Positions 41,772-51,246 of a stretch of 64,000 bases of DNA are shown here, one piece after another; the first letter of the stretch is position 1, and the number at the start of each line of letters is the position of its first letter. Source of the stretch: JBOHNM01 sp050730675 (lineage in GTDB: Bacteria > Planctomycetota > Phycisphaerae > Phycisphaerales > UBA1924). The DNA is taken from positions 1 to 64,000 of the forward strand of contig JBOHNM010000001.1 in NCBI GenBank assembly GCA_050730675.1, in the 5' to 3' direction. Under the pieces are notes generated by a model. The model was given only the letters and a program-made list of their open reading frames with translations. It was not told the origin of the DNA and made no database searches. Made by a program: the position numbers and the translations under genes.

Positions 41772-42770
41772 TTACAGCTTGTGCAACGAGGCTTTGACGG
41801 CGCGGATGATCTTGCCCTTGTGCGGCAGAAACTCGGCTTCGAGGTTCTTTGCGTAGGGGGCGGGGACATCGTCGGAGTTCACGCGGACGGGCTGGTGGTC
41901 GAGGTAGTCGAAGGCGTTCTCGCAGACCTGGGTCACCACTTCGCTGGCGACCGAGGCGAAGGGCCAGCACTGATCGACGACGACGATGCGGCCGGTGGTC
42001 TTGAGGGAGCGGATCACCGAGTCGATGTCGAGGGGGCGGATAGTGCGCATGTCCAGGACGTGTGTCGAGATGCCTTCCTTCTCGAGTTCCTGGGCCGCGT
42101 CGAGGCAGAAGTTCACCGGGCGACCGAAGGAGACCACGGTGCAGTCGGCGGGCTGGTCCCATTGGCCGCGGCGGAGTTCGGCCTGGCCGAAGGGGATGGT
42201 GTACTCCTCTTCGGGGACTTCGCCCTTGTCGCTGAGCATGCGCTCGGACTCGAGGAAGAAGACGGGGTCGTCGTCGCGGATGGCGGTCTTGAGGAGGCCC
42301 TTGGCGTCGTAGGGACAAGAGGGGATGGCGATCTTCAGACCGGGGACGTTGGAGTAGAGGCCCTCGACACACCAGGAATGCGTGGAGCCGAGCTGGCCGC
42401 CGGCGCCGTCGTTGCCGCGGAAGACGACGGGGCAGCCCCACTGGCCACCGGACATGTAGAGCATCTTGGGGACGTTGTTGAGGATCTGGTCCGCGGCGAC
42501 GAGGGAGAAGGACCAGGACATGAACTCGATGATGGGGCGCAGGCCGTACATGGCGGCGCCGACGGCGAGGCCGGCGAAGCCGTTCTCGGAGATCGGCGCG
42601 TCGATGATGCGCTGGGGGCCGAACTCGTCGAGCATGCCCTGCGAGATCTTGTACGCGCCGTTGTAGTAGGCGACTTCCTCGCCCATGAGGAAGATGCGGT
42701 CATCACGGCGCATCTCTTCGGACATGGCCTCGCGGAGGGCCTCACGGAACTGGATTTGGCGGGTGGACAT
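41772..42770 (-). CDS. pdhB: Pyruvate dehydrogenase E1 component, beta subunit
   Basis: A 332-aa partner of E1 alpha. The start is ATG 42770 (MSTRQIQFREALREAMSEEM). The same frame upstream is Pro/Ala-rich noise. Typical segments: MGEEVAYYNGAYKISQG, PISENGFAGLAVGAAMYGLRPIIEF, GGQWGCPVVFRG, and HVLDMRTIRPLDIDSV. Full length. It precedes the E2 gene on the minus strand and its 5' end overlaps the gene upstream by 29 bp. Confidence 0.93.
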   Translation of the reverse strand: MSTRQIQFREALREAMSEEMRRDDRIFLMGEEVAYYNGAYKISQGMLDEFGPQRIIDAPISENGFAGLAVGAAMYGLRPIIEFMSWSFSLVAADQILNNVPKMLYMSGGQWGCPVVFRGNDGAGGQLGSTHSWCVEGLYSNVPGLKIAIPSCPYDAKGLLKTAIRDDDPVFFLESERMLSDKGEVPEEEYTIPFGQAELRRGQWDQPADCTVVSFGRPVNFCLDAAQELEKEGISTHVLDMRTIRPLDIDSVIRSLKTTGRIVVVDQCWPFASVASEVVTQVCENAFDYLDHQPVRVNSDDVPAPYAKNLEAEFLPHKGKIIRAVKASLHKL

Positions 42771-43275
42771 GGAGGCTGGATCCCGGTTCACTGATTGGTC
42801 GGGTGGGGAAACGGGATGGTAGGAATGCGGGGGCGTGAGGTCCGCTTTCATCGGGGGAATCGGTGGCGCGGCCGGGAAGGCGGGGTTCGGGGGCGGGCGA
42901 GGCCGCAGCGGGGTGGCTGGAGGCTTCCGGGGCGGCGTCACGGCCGGGTGTGGTGCCTGTGGCTGGGGTGACGGGTGCGGACGGGTTGGGAGTGGCGACC
43001 TCGGCTGACCGGCCGGGGGTGGGCTGGCTGGAGGATCGCGTGGCGGGCGGCTCCGAACGCGGCGTGGGGGTGCGAGGCTGCTGCGGTTCCTTGGGTGGGG
43101 CGGGGATGGTGAGGCGGGTGAGGGCGATCGCGGCCTTGAGGCGCCAGTTGCCATCAGGCATGGTGTCGATGACCTTGGCGAGGTAGCGGGCACCTTGGAG
43201 CTTGAACTCGAGAAGCTGATCGAGCTTGTCGGGAACGGGGGTGATGGGAGTCGGGTTGGCGTTGGTGGTATTCAT
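42742..43275 (-). CDS. Hypothetical Pro/Ser-rich protein upstream of pdhB
   Basis: A 177-aa frame. Only residues 15-60 look folded (DKLDQLLEFKLQGARYLAKVIDTMPDGNWRLKAAIALTRL). The rest is a Pro/Ser/Thr/Ala low-complexity tail. It overlaps the start of pdhB by 29 bp. It could be a short gene whose tail is disordered, or a smaller gene ending earlier. No family recognised. Confidence 0.4.
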   Translation of the reverse strand: MNTTNANPTPITPVPDKLDQLLEFKLQGARYLAKVIDTMPDGNWRLKAAIALTRLTIPAPPKEPQQPRTPTPRSEPPATRSSSQPTPGRSAEVATPNPSAPVTPATGTTPGRDAAPEASSHPAAASPAPEPRLPGRATDSPDESGPHAPAFLPSRFPTRPISEPGSSLHVHPPNPVP

Positions 43276-43535
43276 GGCGGAGATGATGCGCGGGGACTCG
43301 GGGAACTCAAGGGTTTGTGCGCGGAGAGGACCTCAGATTGCGCAACGGTGCGTCCTTTTGCCGGTTCGGCGCGGCGGGTTTTTGGAGTTGTTACACGGCG
43401 TTCGGGTGTGGCGGCTCGGCGATGGGGTGGCAACGTGTCACGCGCGGGTAACCGCGGGTTGTGGAGTGGCACCGAGAGGGGCCGAGCGGGTCTAATCTGA
43501 CGATGCGTCTGGAAGCCACACCACGGAGAAGGTCT

Positions 43536-45734
43536 ATGAAGAAAGTTGCCGCCCGGTCGTGCCTGTTGATCGCTGTGCTTGCCGGTTCGTGCCTGGCACT
43601 GGCGCCTGCGGCTTTGGCTCAGGAGGTCGGCGCAAAGGGCGGACAACCGGCCGCGGGGAAGACGGCGGAACAGTTGCCGATCCAGCGGATCACACTGTAC
43701 CGGTCGGGGGTGGGGTACTTCCAGCGCGGGGCATCGGTGGGTGGAGATCAAAGGGTGCCGCTGAAGTTTGATGTGGCGCAGATCAATGATGTGCTCAAGA
43801 GCATCCAAGTGCTGGACAAGAGCGGCGCGCCGGTGAGCGTGAGCTACGCGAGCAAGGACCCGCTGTCGCGGCGGCTGGCGAGCTTCGGCGTGCCGATCGC
43901 GGACAACCCGAGCTTGCCGGCACTCTTGGAGCGGCTGCGCGGTTCGGCGGTTGACCTCGCCACCACGGATGGGAAGGTGAGCGGGACGGTGCTGAGTGTC
44001 GAGGTGCGGAAGGTGGCTTCGGGCGCTGGCGACAAGGCTGTTGTGGTCGACACGCCGTTTGTCAATTTGGTAACTTCGGCGGGCATCAAGTCCGTGGCCA
44101 TTCCCGGCGTGATGTCCATGACGCTGAGCGATGCGCAGCTGCAGAGCGAGATCAACCGCGCGCTGTCGGCGATTGCTGACTCTCGCGCCGAGCGGGTAAA
44201 AACCGTGGACATCGCGCTGGCCGGGCAGGCGGCGCGGGATGTGATCGTCGCGTACGTGCATGAGACGCCGGTGTGGAAGACGAGCTACCGGCTGGTGCTG
44301 CCGGAGTCGTTTGACGCCAAGCCGGAGGCCAAGGAGGCCAAGCCGCAGGGGGTGATGCAGGGGTGGGCGATCGTCGAGAACACCACCGACAACGACTGGA
44401 GCAACGTGCGGCTGAGCCTGGTCAGCGGCCGCCCCGTGAGCTTCAAGATGGACCTGTACGAGCCCATGTATGTGTGGCGTCCGGACGTCGCCGTCCCCAC
44501 CGTCGCCGGCGTGATGCCCAAGGAATACGCGGGAAGTACGGCCGCGGCCAAGCCGGTGCAGGAAATGGAGCGGCGGGTGAGCCGCGGATTGTCATCAGCA
44601 GCGACGCCGGCGCCGGCGGCGATGCCGGCAGCGCCGGGACGGCCCGGAGGTGGAGGGGGCGGTGACGTGCTCCGCGACTTGTCGGAGAGCAAGATGAAGG
44701 ATGCGTCCGCGGCGTACTCGATTTCCGGCGCGGACATGGCGGACTATGCCCCCAAGAGCGTGGCCAAGGGGGGTGAGGTGGGGGAACAGTTCCAGTTCGA
44801 GGTCGGGGCGCCGATCACGATCGAGCGGCAGCGCTCGGCGATGATCCCGATCATCAACGCCAACGTGGAGGCACGGCGTGTCAGCATCTACAACATGAAC
44901 GATCGCGCCGACCACCCGATGCGCGGCGTAGAAGTGAGCAATACGACCGGCGGCCAGCTGTTGCCCGGGCCGCTGGCGGTTTTCGACGGGGCGAGCTACG
45001 CGGGTGACGCCCAGATCGGGCAGGTGTCGGCGGGGGACAAGCGGCTGCTGGCGTACGCGCTGGACCTGGATGTCGCCGTGACCACCACGCCCAAGTTTGA
45101 GTCGAATATCAGCAAGATCAGGATCGTCGACGGCATGCTTGAGCAGACGATTGTCTCTCGCAACGAGATGAAGTACGCTTTCGACAACAAGGATCTGAAG
45201 CGGTCGCGGAACATCGTGCTGGAGCAGGAGAAGATGCCCGGGTGGGAGTTGAAGACCCCCGCGAAGGCCGACGAGACGACGCAGACGCTCTACCGCTTTG
45301 ACCTTGGGCTGGAGGCTGGCAAGCTCGGCGAGTTCACGGTCGTGCAGGAGCGGACGGAGTTGCAGCGGCTGGGCGTGATGAACTACGACGTCGCAACGAT
45401 CCTGCTCTTCCAGCAGCAGGGGAAGCTGTCCGAAGCGGTGGCGCAGGCGATCCGCGAAGCGGCCAAGCGGCAGGCGACCATCGCCGATCTCGAGCGGCAG
45501 GTGACGGAACTGGACCGGCAACTGACGACCGTGAAGGCGGACCAGGAGCAGGTCACCACCATGATGAACCGCCTGGATCGCAACAACGAGAACTACGCCA
45601 CGCTGAACCAGCGACTGAAGGACCGGCTGGCCAAGGTCGAGAAGCTGGAACAGCAGCGGACGACCGCGGGAGAGCAACTCGAGGCGGCCCGTCGGAGCCT
45701 GAACGACTTCATCAGCAAGCTGAATGTGGAGTGA
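43536..45734 (+). CDS. DUF4139-containing exported protein with C-terminal coiled coil
   Basis: About 732 aa; start ATG 43536 with GGAGAAGG upstream. Signal peptide (KKVAARSCLLIAVLAGSCLALAPAALAQ). Then ITLYRSGVGYFQRG and the DUF4139 region (VWKTSYRLVLPE, GWAIVENTTDNDWSNVRLSLVSGRP), a Gly/Ala-rich linker, a second beta region and a coiled coil over the last 100 residues (DLERQVTELDRQLTTVKADQEQ). DUF4139 proteins are common but of unknown function; here it is expected in the periplasm or outer envelope. Confidence 0.8.
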   Translation: MKKVAARSCLLIAVLAGSCLALAPAALAQEVGAKGGQPAAGKTAEQLPIQRITLYRSGVGYFQRGASVGGDQRVPLKFDVAQINDVLKSIQVLDKSGAPVSVSYASKDPLSRRLASFGVPIADNPSLPALLERLRGSAVDLATTDGKVSGTVLSVEVRKVASGAGDKAVVVDTPFVNLVTSAGIKSVAIPGVMSMTLSDAQLQSEINRALSAIADSRAERVKTVDIALAGQAARDVIVAYVHETPVWKTSYRLVLPESFDAKPEAKEAKPQGVMQGWAIVENTTDNDWSNVRLSLVSGRPVSFKMDLYEPMYVWRPDVAVPTVAGVMPKEYAGSTAAAKPVQEMERRVSRGLSSAATPAPAAMPAAPGRPGGGGGGDVLRDLSESKMKDASAAYSISGADMADYAPKSVAKGGEVGEQFQFEVGAPITIERQRSAMIPIINANVEARRVSIYNMNDRADHPMRGVEVSNTTGGQLLPGPLAVFDGASYAGDAQIGQVSAGDKRLLAYALDLDVAVTTTPKFESNISKIRIVDGMLEQTIVSRNEMKYAFDNKDLKRSRNIVLEQEKMPGWELKTPAKADETTQTLYRFDLGLEAGKLGEFTVVQERTELQRLGVMNYDVATILLFQQQGKLSEAVAQAIREAAKRQATIADLERQVTELDRQLTTVKADQEQVTTMMNRLDRNNENYATLNQRLKDRLAKVEKLEQQRTTAGEQLEAARRSLNDFISKLNVE

Positions 45735-45769
45735 GGCGAACAGGTTCTTGACAGGCTACAGTCGCCGCG

Positions 45770-46162
45770 ATGATTCTGGCCGCCGTGGACATTGCGTCGT
45801 ACCTGCCGGTGCTGATCTTGATCGCGATGGCGGTGATGTTCGCCATCGGCAACCTGGCGGCGTCGGTGCTGCTGGGGCCGTCGCGGACGGGCAAGGTGAA
45901 GGAAGCGACGTACGAGTCGGGGATGAACCCGATCGGGACGGCGCGCAAGCGGTTCAACGTCCGCTTCTACCTCATCGCCGTGGTCTTTCTGGTCTTCGAT
46001 ATCGAGATCATCTTCCTGTACCCCTGGGCCGTGACGTTCCCGAGCCTGAGCCACGAGTTCTCCGACGGCGTGGTGTGGCTGGGGCGGATCATGTTCTTCC
46101 TGTTCACGTCCGTGGTGGCGTACGTCTACGGCTACCGCAAGGGCGTTTTCCGCTTCGATTGA
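45770..46162 (+). CDS. nuoA: NADH-quinone oxidoreductase subunit A
   Basis: A 130-aa membrane subunit of complex I with three TM helices. The matrix-side motif ATYESGMNPIGTARKRFNVRFYLIAV and FLVFDIEIIFLYPWAV are diagnostic. ATG 45770 is 36 bp after the DUF4139 stop. Normally nuoA heads a long nuo operon; here it is followed by a signalling gene, so the rest of complex I must be encoded elsewhere. Confidence 0.95.
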   Translation: MILAAVDIASYLPVLILIAMAVMFAIGNLAASVLLGPSRTGKVKEATYESGMNPIGTARKRFNVRFYLIAVVFLVFDIEIIFLYPWAVTFPSLSHEFSDGVVWLGRIMFFLFTSVVAYVYGYRKGVFRFD

Positions 46163-46367
46163 GAGGCCCGCACCCCCCGTGTTTGTGAGTGGAGGCGGGC
46201 GGATGGTCCGAGAATCCCGGCCCACGCGCGAATTGTGCCTCAGGCGTGTGGAAGATGGGCCGCGGCTCAACTCCCCGGAATAAGTGCAAAGAAAACCCGG
46301 TCGATGCCACTGGTCGTCGGCCAGGGGCATTTGTCTCGCCGGGGGGCCGACCGGGACCGATATCGCG

Positions 46368-48134
46368 ATGAAATCGCAGGATTCAAAGCCAATGAACCCC
46401 GACCAGCGCGACACCGTGCTGGCCAAACTGCGCCACCTGTGCGAGAGCGAGAACGTCACGCCGGTCTTCCAGCCGATCGTGTCGCTGCAGTCGGCGGAGA
46501 TCGTGGCGTTCGAGGCGCTGGCCCGGCCCGGCAAGGACTCCGGCTTCGCCAACCCGAGCGAGTTGTTCGAGACGGCCGAGCAGCTCGGCATGCTGTGGGA
46601 TGTCGAGGCCGTGACGCGGCGCAAGGCGCTGGAGGCCGCGGCGGACTTCCCCGAGGGAACGGTGCTCTTTTTCAACAGCACGCCGGCGGTATTGGCGGAC
46701 GAACGGTTCATCCCTGACCTTGAGCGTGCGGTGCGCGAGATCGGGATCACGCGGGCTCGCCTGGTGCTGGAGATCACCGAGCGATCGGACGATGCGTTGG
46801 GGCGTCCGCTCATCGAGCAGACGATGAAGCTCAAGGCGATGGGCTACACGCTGGTGCTGCGGCCGCAGTGGCTGAAGCTCGACCGCGAGTTGATCGAGGG
46901 GATCGATCGCGACCGGTACAAGATCAACCTCATCAAGTTCTTCATCCACTTCGCGCGCCTGAGCGGCGTGAAGGTGATCGCCGAGGGGATCGAGACGCAG
47001 GAAGAACTGGGGACGCTCATCTCGCTGGGCGTGGACCACGGGCAGGGCTTCTACCTCGGCAAGCCGCAGGCGCAGTACCAGTTGCTCTCGGCCGAGACGG
47101 CGAGCCTGCTGCGCTCGCGCTGGATCGACAGCGTGGTGACCCCGGGCGGCGTGGAGCGGGCCGCGACGCTGGGGAGCCTCGTGCAGCCGGCGAAGGTTGT
47201 GCAGGCGGGGACGCTGCTGCTGGAACTGGCCAACGACCTGCTGTGCGAGGAGCGGTGTTCGGGCGTGGTGGTCGTCGATGGTCGGCGATTCGTCGGCTGG
47301 GCGGCGCGGGAGTCGATCCTGCGTCTGGCCGCATCGAGCGCTCCGGAACAGAACGTGGGCTTTGCAGTATTACCCGGGCTGGCGACTTTGCCGCCGACGG
47401 CGAGCATTGGCGAGGGATTGGATCTGGCGGCCGTCCGCGAGGATGCGGAGTTCATGGCGCCGATCGTGATCTCGGAGAACGAGAAAATCCTGGGCGTTGT
47501 GCCGATGCGGTCGTTGATCGCGGCGGCGTCGAGCCAGGCCCGCAGCGGCTGGGGACGCGCCCGCGGGATGGATTGCGACTTGCCCGGGCGCGTGCCGGCG
47601 GAGATCCGCGCACGTGACCTGATCCGCGATGCCAAGGGACACCCGGCGAGCGCGGCCGCCAACACCGACGGCGCGATCATCGACCTGCGCGGCTTCGCCG
47701 ACTACAACGGCGCTCTGGGGTATGAGCTTGGCGACAGGCTGATCCAGGACTTGACCGAGTTGCTGCTGACGTATGTGCAGCGCCCGCCGCCGTACGGATT
47801 TCTGGCTTCGCTCGGGGGCGATCGGTTCTTCGCCACCGGCAAGTCGGGCGAGTTGGAGGGGGCGCTGAAGTCGTTGATGCGCTCGTACGAGGCGCGTCCG
47901 CCGGCGGACGAGAACGCCGTGCCGGGCGGCGCTGTAACGCTGCCGGGTCTGCGCGTGCTGCTGATGCCGCGCGTCTTCACTAGGATTGCTGCGCCGCAGG
48001 ATGTCTTCCGGATCGAGAAGCAGCTTCGCCAGCGCGGGCGCGACGGCGGGGCTGAACCGAAGCCCGGTGAATCGCTCTTTCTGATCGATCAGCGTTTAGA
48101 TGCAGCCGCGGGAGCGCAGCGGCTGGCGGGCTGA
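46368..48134 (+). CDS. EAL-CBS-GGDEF protein with degenerate active sites
   Basis: About 588 aa from ATG 46368. Residues about 15-240: EAL phosphodiesterase fold (VFQPIVSL, IVAFEALAR, LVLEITER, KVIAEGIETQEE, GQGFYLGKP). The loop carrying the metal-binding DDFGxGYSSL is absent: the sequence runs from GYTLVL straight to RPQWLKLDREL (about residue 164), a loss of roughly 16-20 residues. Residues about 270-400 look like a CBS pair. The C-terminal GGDEF domain has GGDRF (about 482). Both enzymatic activities are therefore unlikely; a c-di-GMP or nucleotide sensor role is inferred. Confidence 0.85.
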   Translation: MKSQDSKPMNPDQRDTVLAKLRHLCESENVTPVFQPIVSLQSAEIVAFEALARPGKDSGFANPSELFETAEQLGMLWDVEAVTRRKALEAAADFPEGTVLFFNSTPAVLADERFIPDLERAVREIGITRARLVLEITERSDDALGRPLIEQTMKLKAMGYTLVLRPQWLKLDRELIEGIDRDRYKINLIKFFIHFARLSGVKVIAEGIETQEELGTLISLGVDHGQGFYLGKPQAQYQLLSAETASLLRSRWIDSVVTPGGVERAATLGSLVQPAKVVQAGTLLLELANDLLCEERCSGVVVVDGRRFVGWAARESILRLAASSAPEQNVGFAVLPGLATLPPTASIGEGLDLAAVREDAEFMAPIVISENEKILGVVPMRSLIAAASSQARSGWGRARGMDCDLPGRVPAEIRARDLIRDAKGHPASAAANTDGAIIDLRGFADYNGALGYELGDRLIQDLTELLLTYVQRPPPYGFLASLGGDRFFATGKSGELEGALKSLMRSYEARPPADENAVPGGAVTLPGLRVLLMPRVFTRIAAPQDVFRIEKQLRQRGRDGGAEPKPGESLFLIDQRLDAAAGAQRLAG

Positions 48135-48155
48135 ACGATCGGCTAGGCTTGGGAA

Positions 48156-48650
48156 GTGCCCGACGCCGCGATACCCGAACCTACGCCCCATACTCCTCCA
48201 ACGGCCCCGTCTGCCGAGGTGGCTGCCCGCGCGCCAATGGCCGATCGCGTCGTCGGGGCGTTCATCGCGGTGGTCTGCCTGGCGGTGTTGCTGGTTGCCG
48301 CGGGGCTGCGCCCTGCCGCGGCCGGGCACGGGACCCACGAGCAGCTCGGCCTGATGCGGTGTGGCTTCGTGATCGCGACCGGCAAGCCCTGCCCGACATG
48401 TGGGATGACCACCGCGTTCGCACACGCGGCCAATGGGGATCTGTTGAGCTCACTGCGGACCCAGCCGTTTGGGGCGCTGCTGGCGGTATTGACGGCGTGC
48501 GGGTTCTGGGTGGGTGGATATGTTGCGATCACTGGAAGCCGCGTGGGAGGGCACGTCGCTAGACTCCTCTCCCCGCGGGTATTCTGGGTAATGGCGGGGC
48601 TGGCACTGCTCGCGTGGGGGTACAAGGTGCTGACGTGGACCGGGGCGTAG
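48156..48650 (+). CDS. DUF2752 membrane protein
   Basis: A 164-aa protein starting at GTG 48156. After a Pro/Thr-rich N-terminus it has TM1 (VVGAFIAVVCLAVLLVAAGL), the family motif CPTCGMTTAF near residue 90, a further TM (FGALLAVLTACGFWVGGYV) and a last one near the C-terminus. DUF2752 proteins carry this Cys-Pro-x-Cys-Gly motif in a membrane setting; function unknown. Confidence 0.8.
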   Translation: MPDAAIPEPTPHTPPTAPSAEVAARAPMADRVVGAFIAVVCLAVLLVAAGLRPAAAGHGTHEQLGLMRCGFVIATGKPCPTCGMTTAFAHAANGDLLSSLRTQPFGALLAVLTACGFWVGGYVAITGSRVGGHVARLLSPRVFWVMAGLALLAWGYKVLTWTGA

Positions 48651-48684
48651 GCCGCGGCGGCGTCGGCGGAACAAGGACCACAGC

Positions 48685-49347
48685 GTGATGAGGCTCGAGC
48701 GACTGGGTGTGGTGTTGGCGGTGGCGGCGTGCGCCATCGCTCTGGGCGGCTGCCAGATCGCGGAGATCGCCGGCGCGATGCTCTCGAGCGCCGAGCGCGA
48801 GGGGAACAAGGAAGTCAAGGGCCAGTACGGCGGGCTCGCCGGCAAGAGCTACGCGGTGATTGTCGCGGCCGACCGCTCGATCCAGGCAGATTTCCCGGAA
48901 CTGATCCCGCGGCTTTCGGAGCAGATTTCGATGCGGCTGGCGGGAAATGTCGGGGCCAGCGCCTTCGTGCCGCCGGCGGCGGTGCTGGAGTATCAGTACA
49001 GCCACCCCCGCTGGGTGACGATGACGCGCGGCCAGCTCGCCGAGGCCTTGGGCGTCGAGCGGCTTGTTTATGTGGACATGGCCGCGTACCGCCTGAACGA
49101 CCCCGGCAACCAGTACCTGTGGAACGGCGGGGCGGCGGGGACGGTGAGCGTCTGCGAAGTCGAGAGCGCTTTCCCGGACGAGCCGGCCTTCCAGTCGCAG
49201 GTAAAGGTGGCATTCCCCGACAAGAAGGCGATGGGGCCGACGGACATCTCGCGGATCGCGGTGCATTCGGAATTGTCCAAGCGGTTCGCCGAACGGACGG
49301 CGTGGCTGTTCTACAAGCACGAGGAACCGAATAAGATCACGTACTAG
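48685..49347 (+). CDS. Lipoprotein, function unknown
   Basis: A 220-aa protein with a lipoprotein signal peptide (VLAVAACAIALGGC, Cys about 23). The mature part (YAVIVAADRSIQADFPELIPRLSEQI and LAEALGVERLVYVDMAAYRL) resembles the alpha/beta domain of small outer-membrane lipoproteins that sense or scaffold. It is paired with the next lipoprotein of similar size and layout. Together they could be components of one envelope complex. Confidence 0.7.
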   Translation: MMRLERLGVVLAVAACAIALGGCQIAEIAGAMLSSAEREGNKEVKGQYGGLAGKSYAVIVAADRSIQADFPELIPRLSEQISMRLAGNVGASAFVPPAAVLEYQYSHPRWVTMTRGQLAEALGVERLVYVDMAAYRLNDPGNQYLWNGGAAGTVSVCEVESAFPDEPAFQSQVKVAFPDKKAMGPTDISRIAVHSELSKRFAERTAWLFYKHEEPNKITY

Positions 49348-49390
49348 GCGGCGTGGGATGCGGCACAACCGCGGGGCAAGTGGAGCGAGC

Positions 49391-50071
49391 ATGACAGTCG
49401 GCAGAATGATCCGTGCGGCGATGGTCGGGGCGTGCGTGGCGGCGGCAACCCTCTCGGCCGGGTGCAACATTGTCGGCCCGATCATTTACTTCGCCCACGG
49501 CGAGTCGGACATCCCCGCGGTGTACAAGCTGCCGCCGGACAAGGCGGCGGTGATCTTTGTGGACGACCGCGAGAGCAAGGTGACGTCGCGCCAGACGCGG
49601 GCGCTGATCGGCGAGACGGCCGAGCGCGAGATGCTGACCAACGGCGCGAGCAAGGACATGATCCAGTGCCGCAACGCCCTGCAGGCGGCCATGCGCGAGA
49701 GGTACGGCAAGCCGCTGACGATCGTGGAGATCGGCAAGGCCGTGAAAGCGCAGATCGTGATCTACGCGACGATCGACACGTTCACGCTGTCGGGGGATAA
49801 CTCGACGTACTCGCCGCTGGCGAACCTGCGCATCAAGGTGATCGACGTCGAGACCGAGAAACGCATCTTCCCCGGGCCGGACGACCCGGTCGAGTGGTAC
49901 CCGCTCAAGGTGGACATCGGCGGACAGGCGGCCGAGACGCCCAGCAGCGTATCGGACATGATGCAGGCCGAGCAGAGCCTTGCGAAGCGCGCCGGCACCG
50001 CATTGGGCCGCCTGTTCTACGCCCACCAGCCGCCGATGGACCCGCGCCGACTCAACGACGCCGGCAAGTAG
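49391..50071 (+). CDS. Lipoprotein, paralogue-like partner of the preceding gene
   Basis: About 226 aa from ATG 49391. Lipobox LSAGC near residue 22. The mature protein has PPDKAAVIFVDDRESKV, then helices and IVEIGKAVKAQIVIYATIDTFTL, the same strand-helix order as the gene before (VLEY..., GVERLVYVDM). The two share layout rather than obvious identity. 43 bp separate them, so they form an operon. No function known. Confidence 0.7.
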   Translation: MTVGRMIRAAMVGACVAAATLSAGCNIVGPIIYFAHGESDIPAVYKLPPDKAAVIFVDDRESKVTSRQTRALIGETAEREMLTNGASKDMIQCRNALQAAMRERYGKPLTIVEIGKAVKAQIVIYATIDTFTLSGDNSTYSPLANLRIKVIDVETEKRIFPGPDDPVEWYPLKVDIGGQAAETPSSVSDMMQAEQSLAKRAGTALGRLFYAHQPPMDPRRLNDAGK

Positions 50072-50094
50072 CCGCCGCCCCACCAGCCAAGGCC

Positions 50095-51246
50095 ATGCAC
50101 CCGCGCACACGAGTCGTACACCTGCTGGATCCCGCCATCTGCGGCGCCGAGGGCGTGCTCGCGTGCGGATCATGCCTGACGATGTCCTCCGTCGAGCAGC
50201 ACGTCTGGTTGATCGGCGGAACCGAGGACGCCAAGTTAACCCACAGCCTTGGGGTACCCGCGGCCGACCGCGTGGCGATGGCCGCGGGCCTGACCGAGAC
50301 GGCGGCGTGGAATCTGCGGGCGCTGGCGCGGTCACGCCTGAATGAAGCCGATGTCGCCGACACGGTGATCCAGTGCTGGTCCTTGGCGGGGCTGGGACTG
50401 GCGCGGCTGGCGTTCGGTGACCGGCACCGGCGGACCGCGCTGTTCGTCCACGGACCCGACGCGGGTTGGCGCACGGCGCTCGGCCGCCGGCGCCGGCGCT
50501 TCGCGATGAAAGGGGCGACGGCCCTGGCGATGACCGAGGAACTCGCCATCGCGTGGCGGGCTGCCGACGTCAAAATCACCGGCACGGTGGACATCCCCCC
50601 ACTCTCGACGCCGTGGCTCGCGGGCGACCGCGAGGCGGTACGGGCGGAACTGCGAGTCCGGCCTGATGAAATCGCTGTGCTCATGCTCGCGGATCCACCC
50701 GGCGCCGGCGATGCACGCGACGCGGTGGCGCTGCTGGGGATGATGCGGTTCGCTGGTCCGCGGCTGGTCGGCCTCTTTGACCGGCGTGCGACCGGCTTCG
50801 CGCGGGCGGCACGGTTCAACCAGCGGTTCGGGCGGCACTGGGACATGATCGCCTTCCGGGGCTCGCCGCTGCACGCGATGGCCGCGGCGGACGTAGTGCT
50901 GTGGGACAGCCACCAGACGCGGTCGCGTCAGAGGACAGGCATGGTCGCGGGCGGGGCGATCCTGGCGCAAGCGGCCTGCACGGCGGGGATTCCGGTCGTC
51001 GCGGCTCGCGACCCGCTCACCGAGCGTGTGCTGGGCGCGAGTGCCAACGCGAGTCTGGCCGACGACAACCTCATGCCTGCGCTGGGCAAGCGCCTGATGC
51101 CGCTGCTGGAATCGGGGGCCGCGCGGGCGGAGCTTGGCGAGGCCTTGGCGGCGGCCACGACGACGAGCGTGGCCTCCAGCCGGTTCCATCAGCAGATGCT
51201 CGGTGCCTGGGGCATTGAAGCAGCCGTCCTTGGGGCCGCGGCGTGA
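50095..51246 (+). CDS. Glycosyltransferase-like protein (GT-B, family 4 type)
   Basis: A 383-aa protein; ATG 50095 is the first Met after the previous stop, and a longer upstream frame is a shadow. GT-B landmarks: N-terminal Rossmann part (VWLIGGTEDAKL), linker with TGTVDIPPLSTPWL, and the C-terminal domain with GRHWDMIAFRGSPLHAMAAADVVLWDS and GGAILAQAACTAGIPVVAARD, the nucleotide-sugar site. Its end overlaps the phosphatase gene, suggesting a polysaccharide or glycan pathway. Confidence 0.65.
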   Translation: MHPRTRVVHLLDPAICGAEGVLACGSCLTMSSVEQHVWLIGGTEDAKLTHSLGVPAADRVAMAAGLTETAAWNLRALARSRLNEADVADTVIQCWSLAGLGLARLAFGDRHRRTALFVHGPDAGWRTALGRRRRRFAMKGATALAMTEELAIAWRAADVKITGTVDIPPLSTPWLAGDREAVRAELRVRPDEIAVLMLADPPGAGDARDAVALLGMMRFAGPRLVGLFDRRATGFARAARFNQRFGRHWDMIAFRGSPLHAMAAADVVLWDSHQTRSRQRTGMVAGGAILAQAACTAGIPVVAARDPLTERVLGASANASLADDNLMPALGKRLMPLLESGAARAELGEALAAATTTSVASSRFHQQMLGAWGIEAAVLGAAA

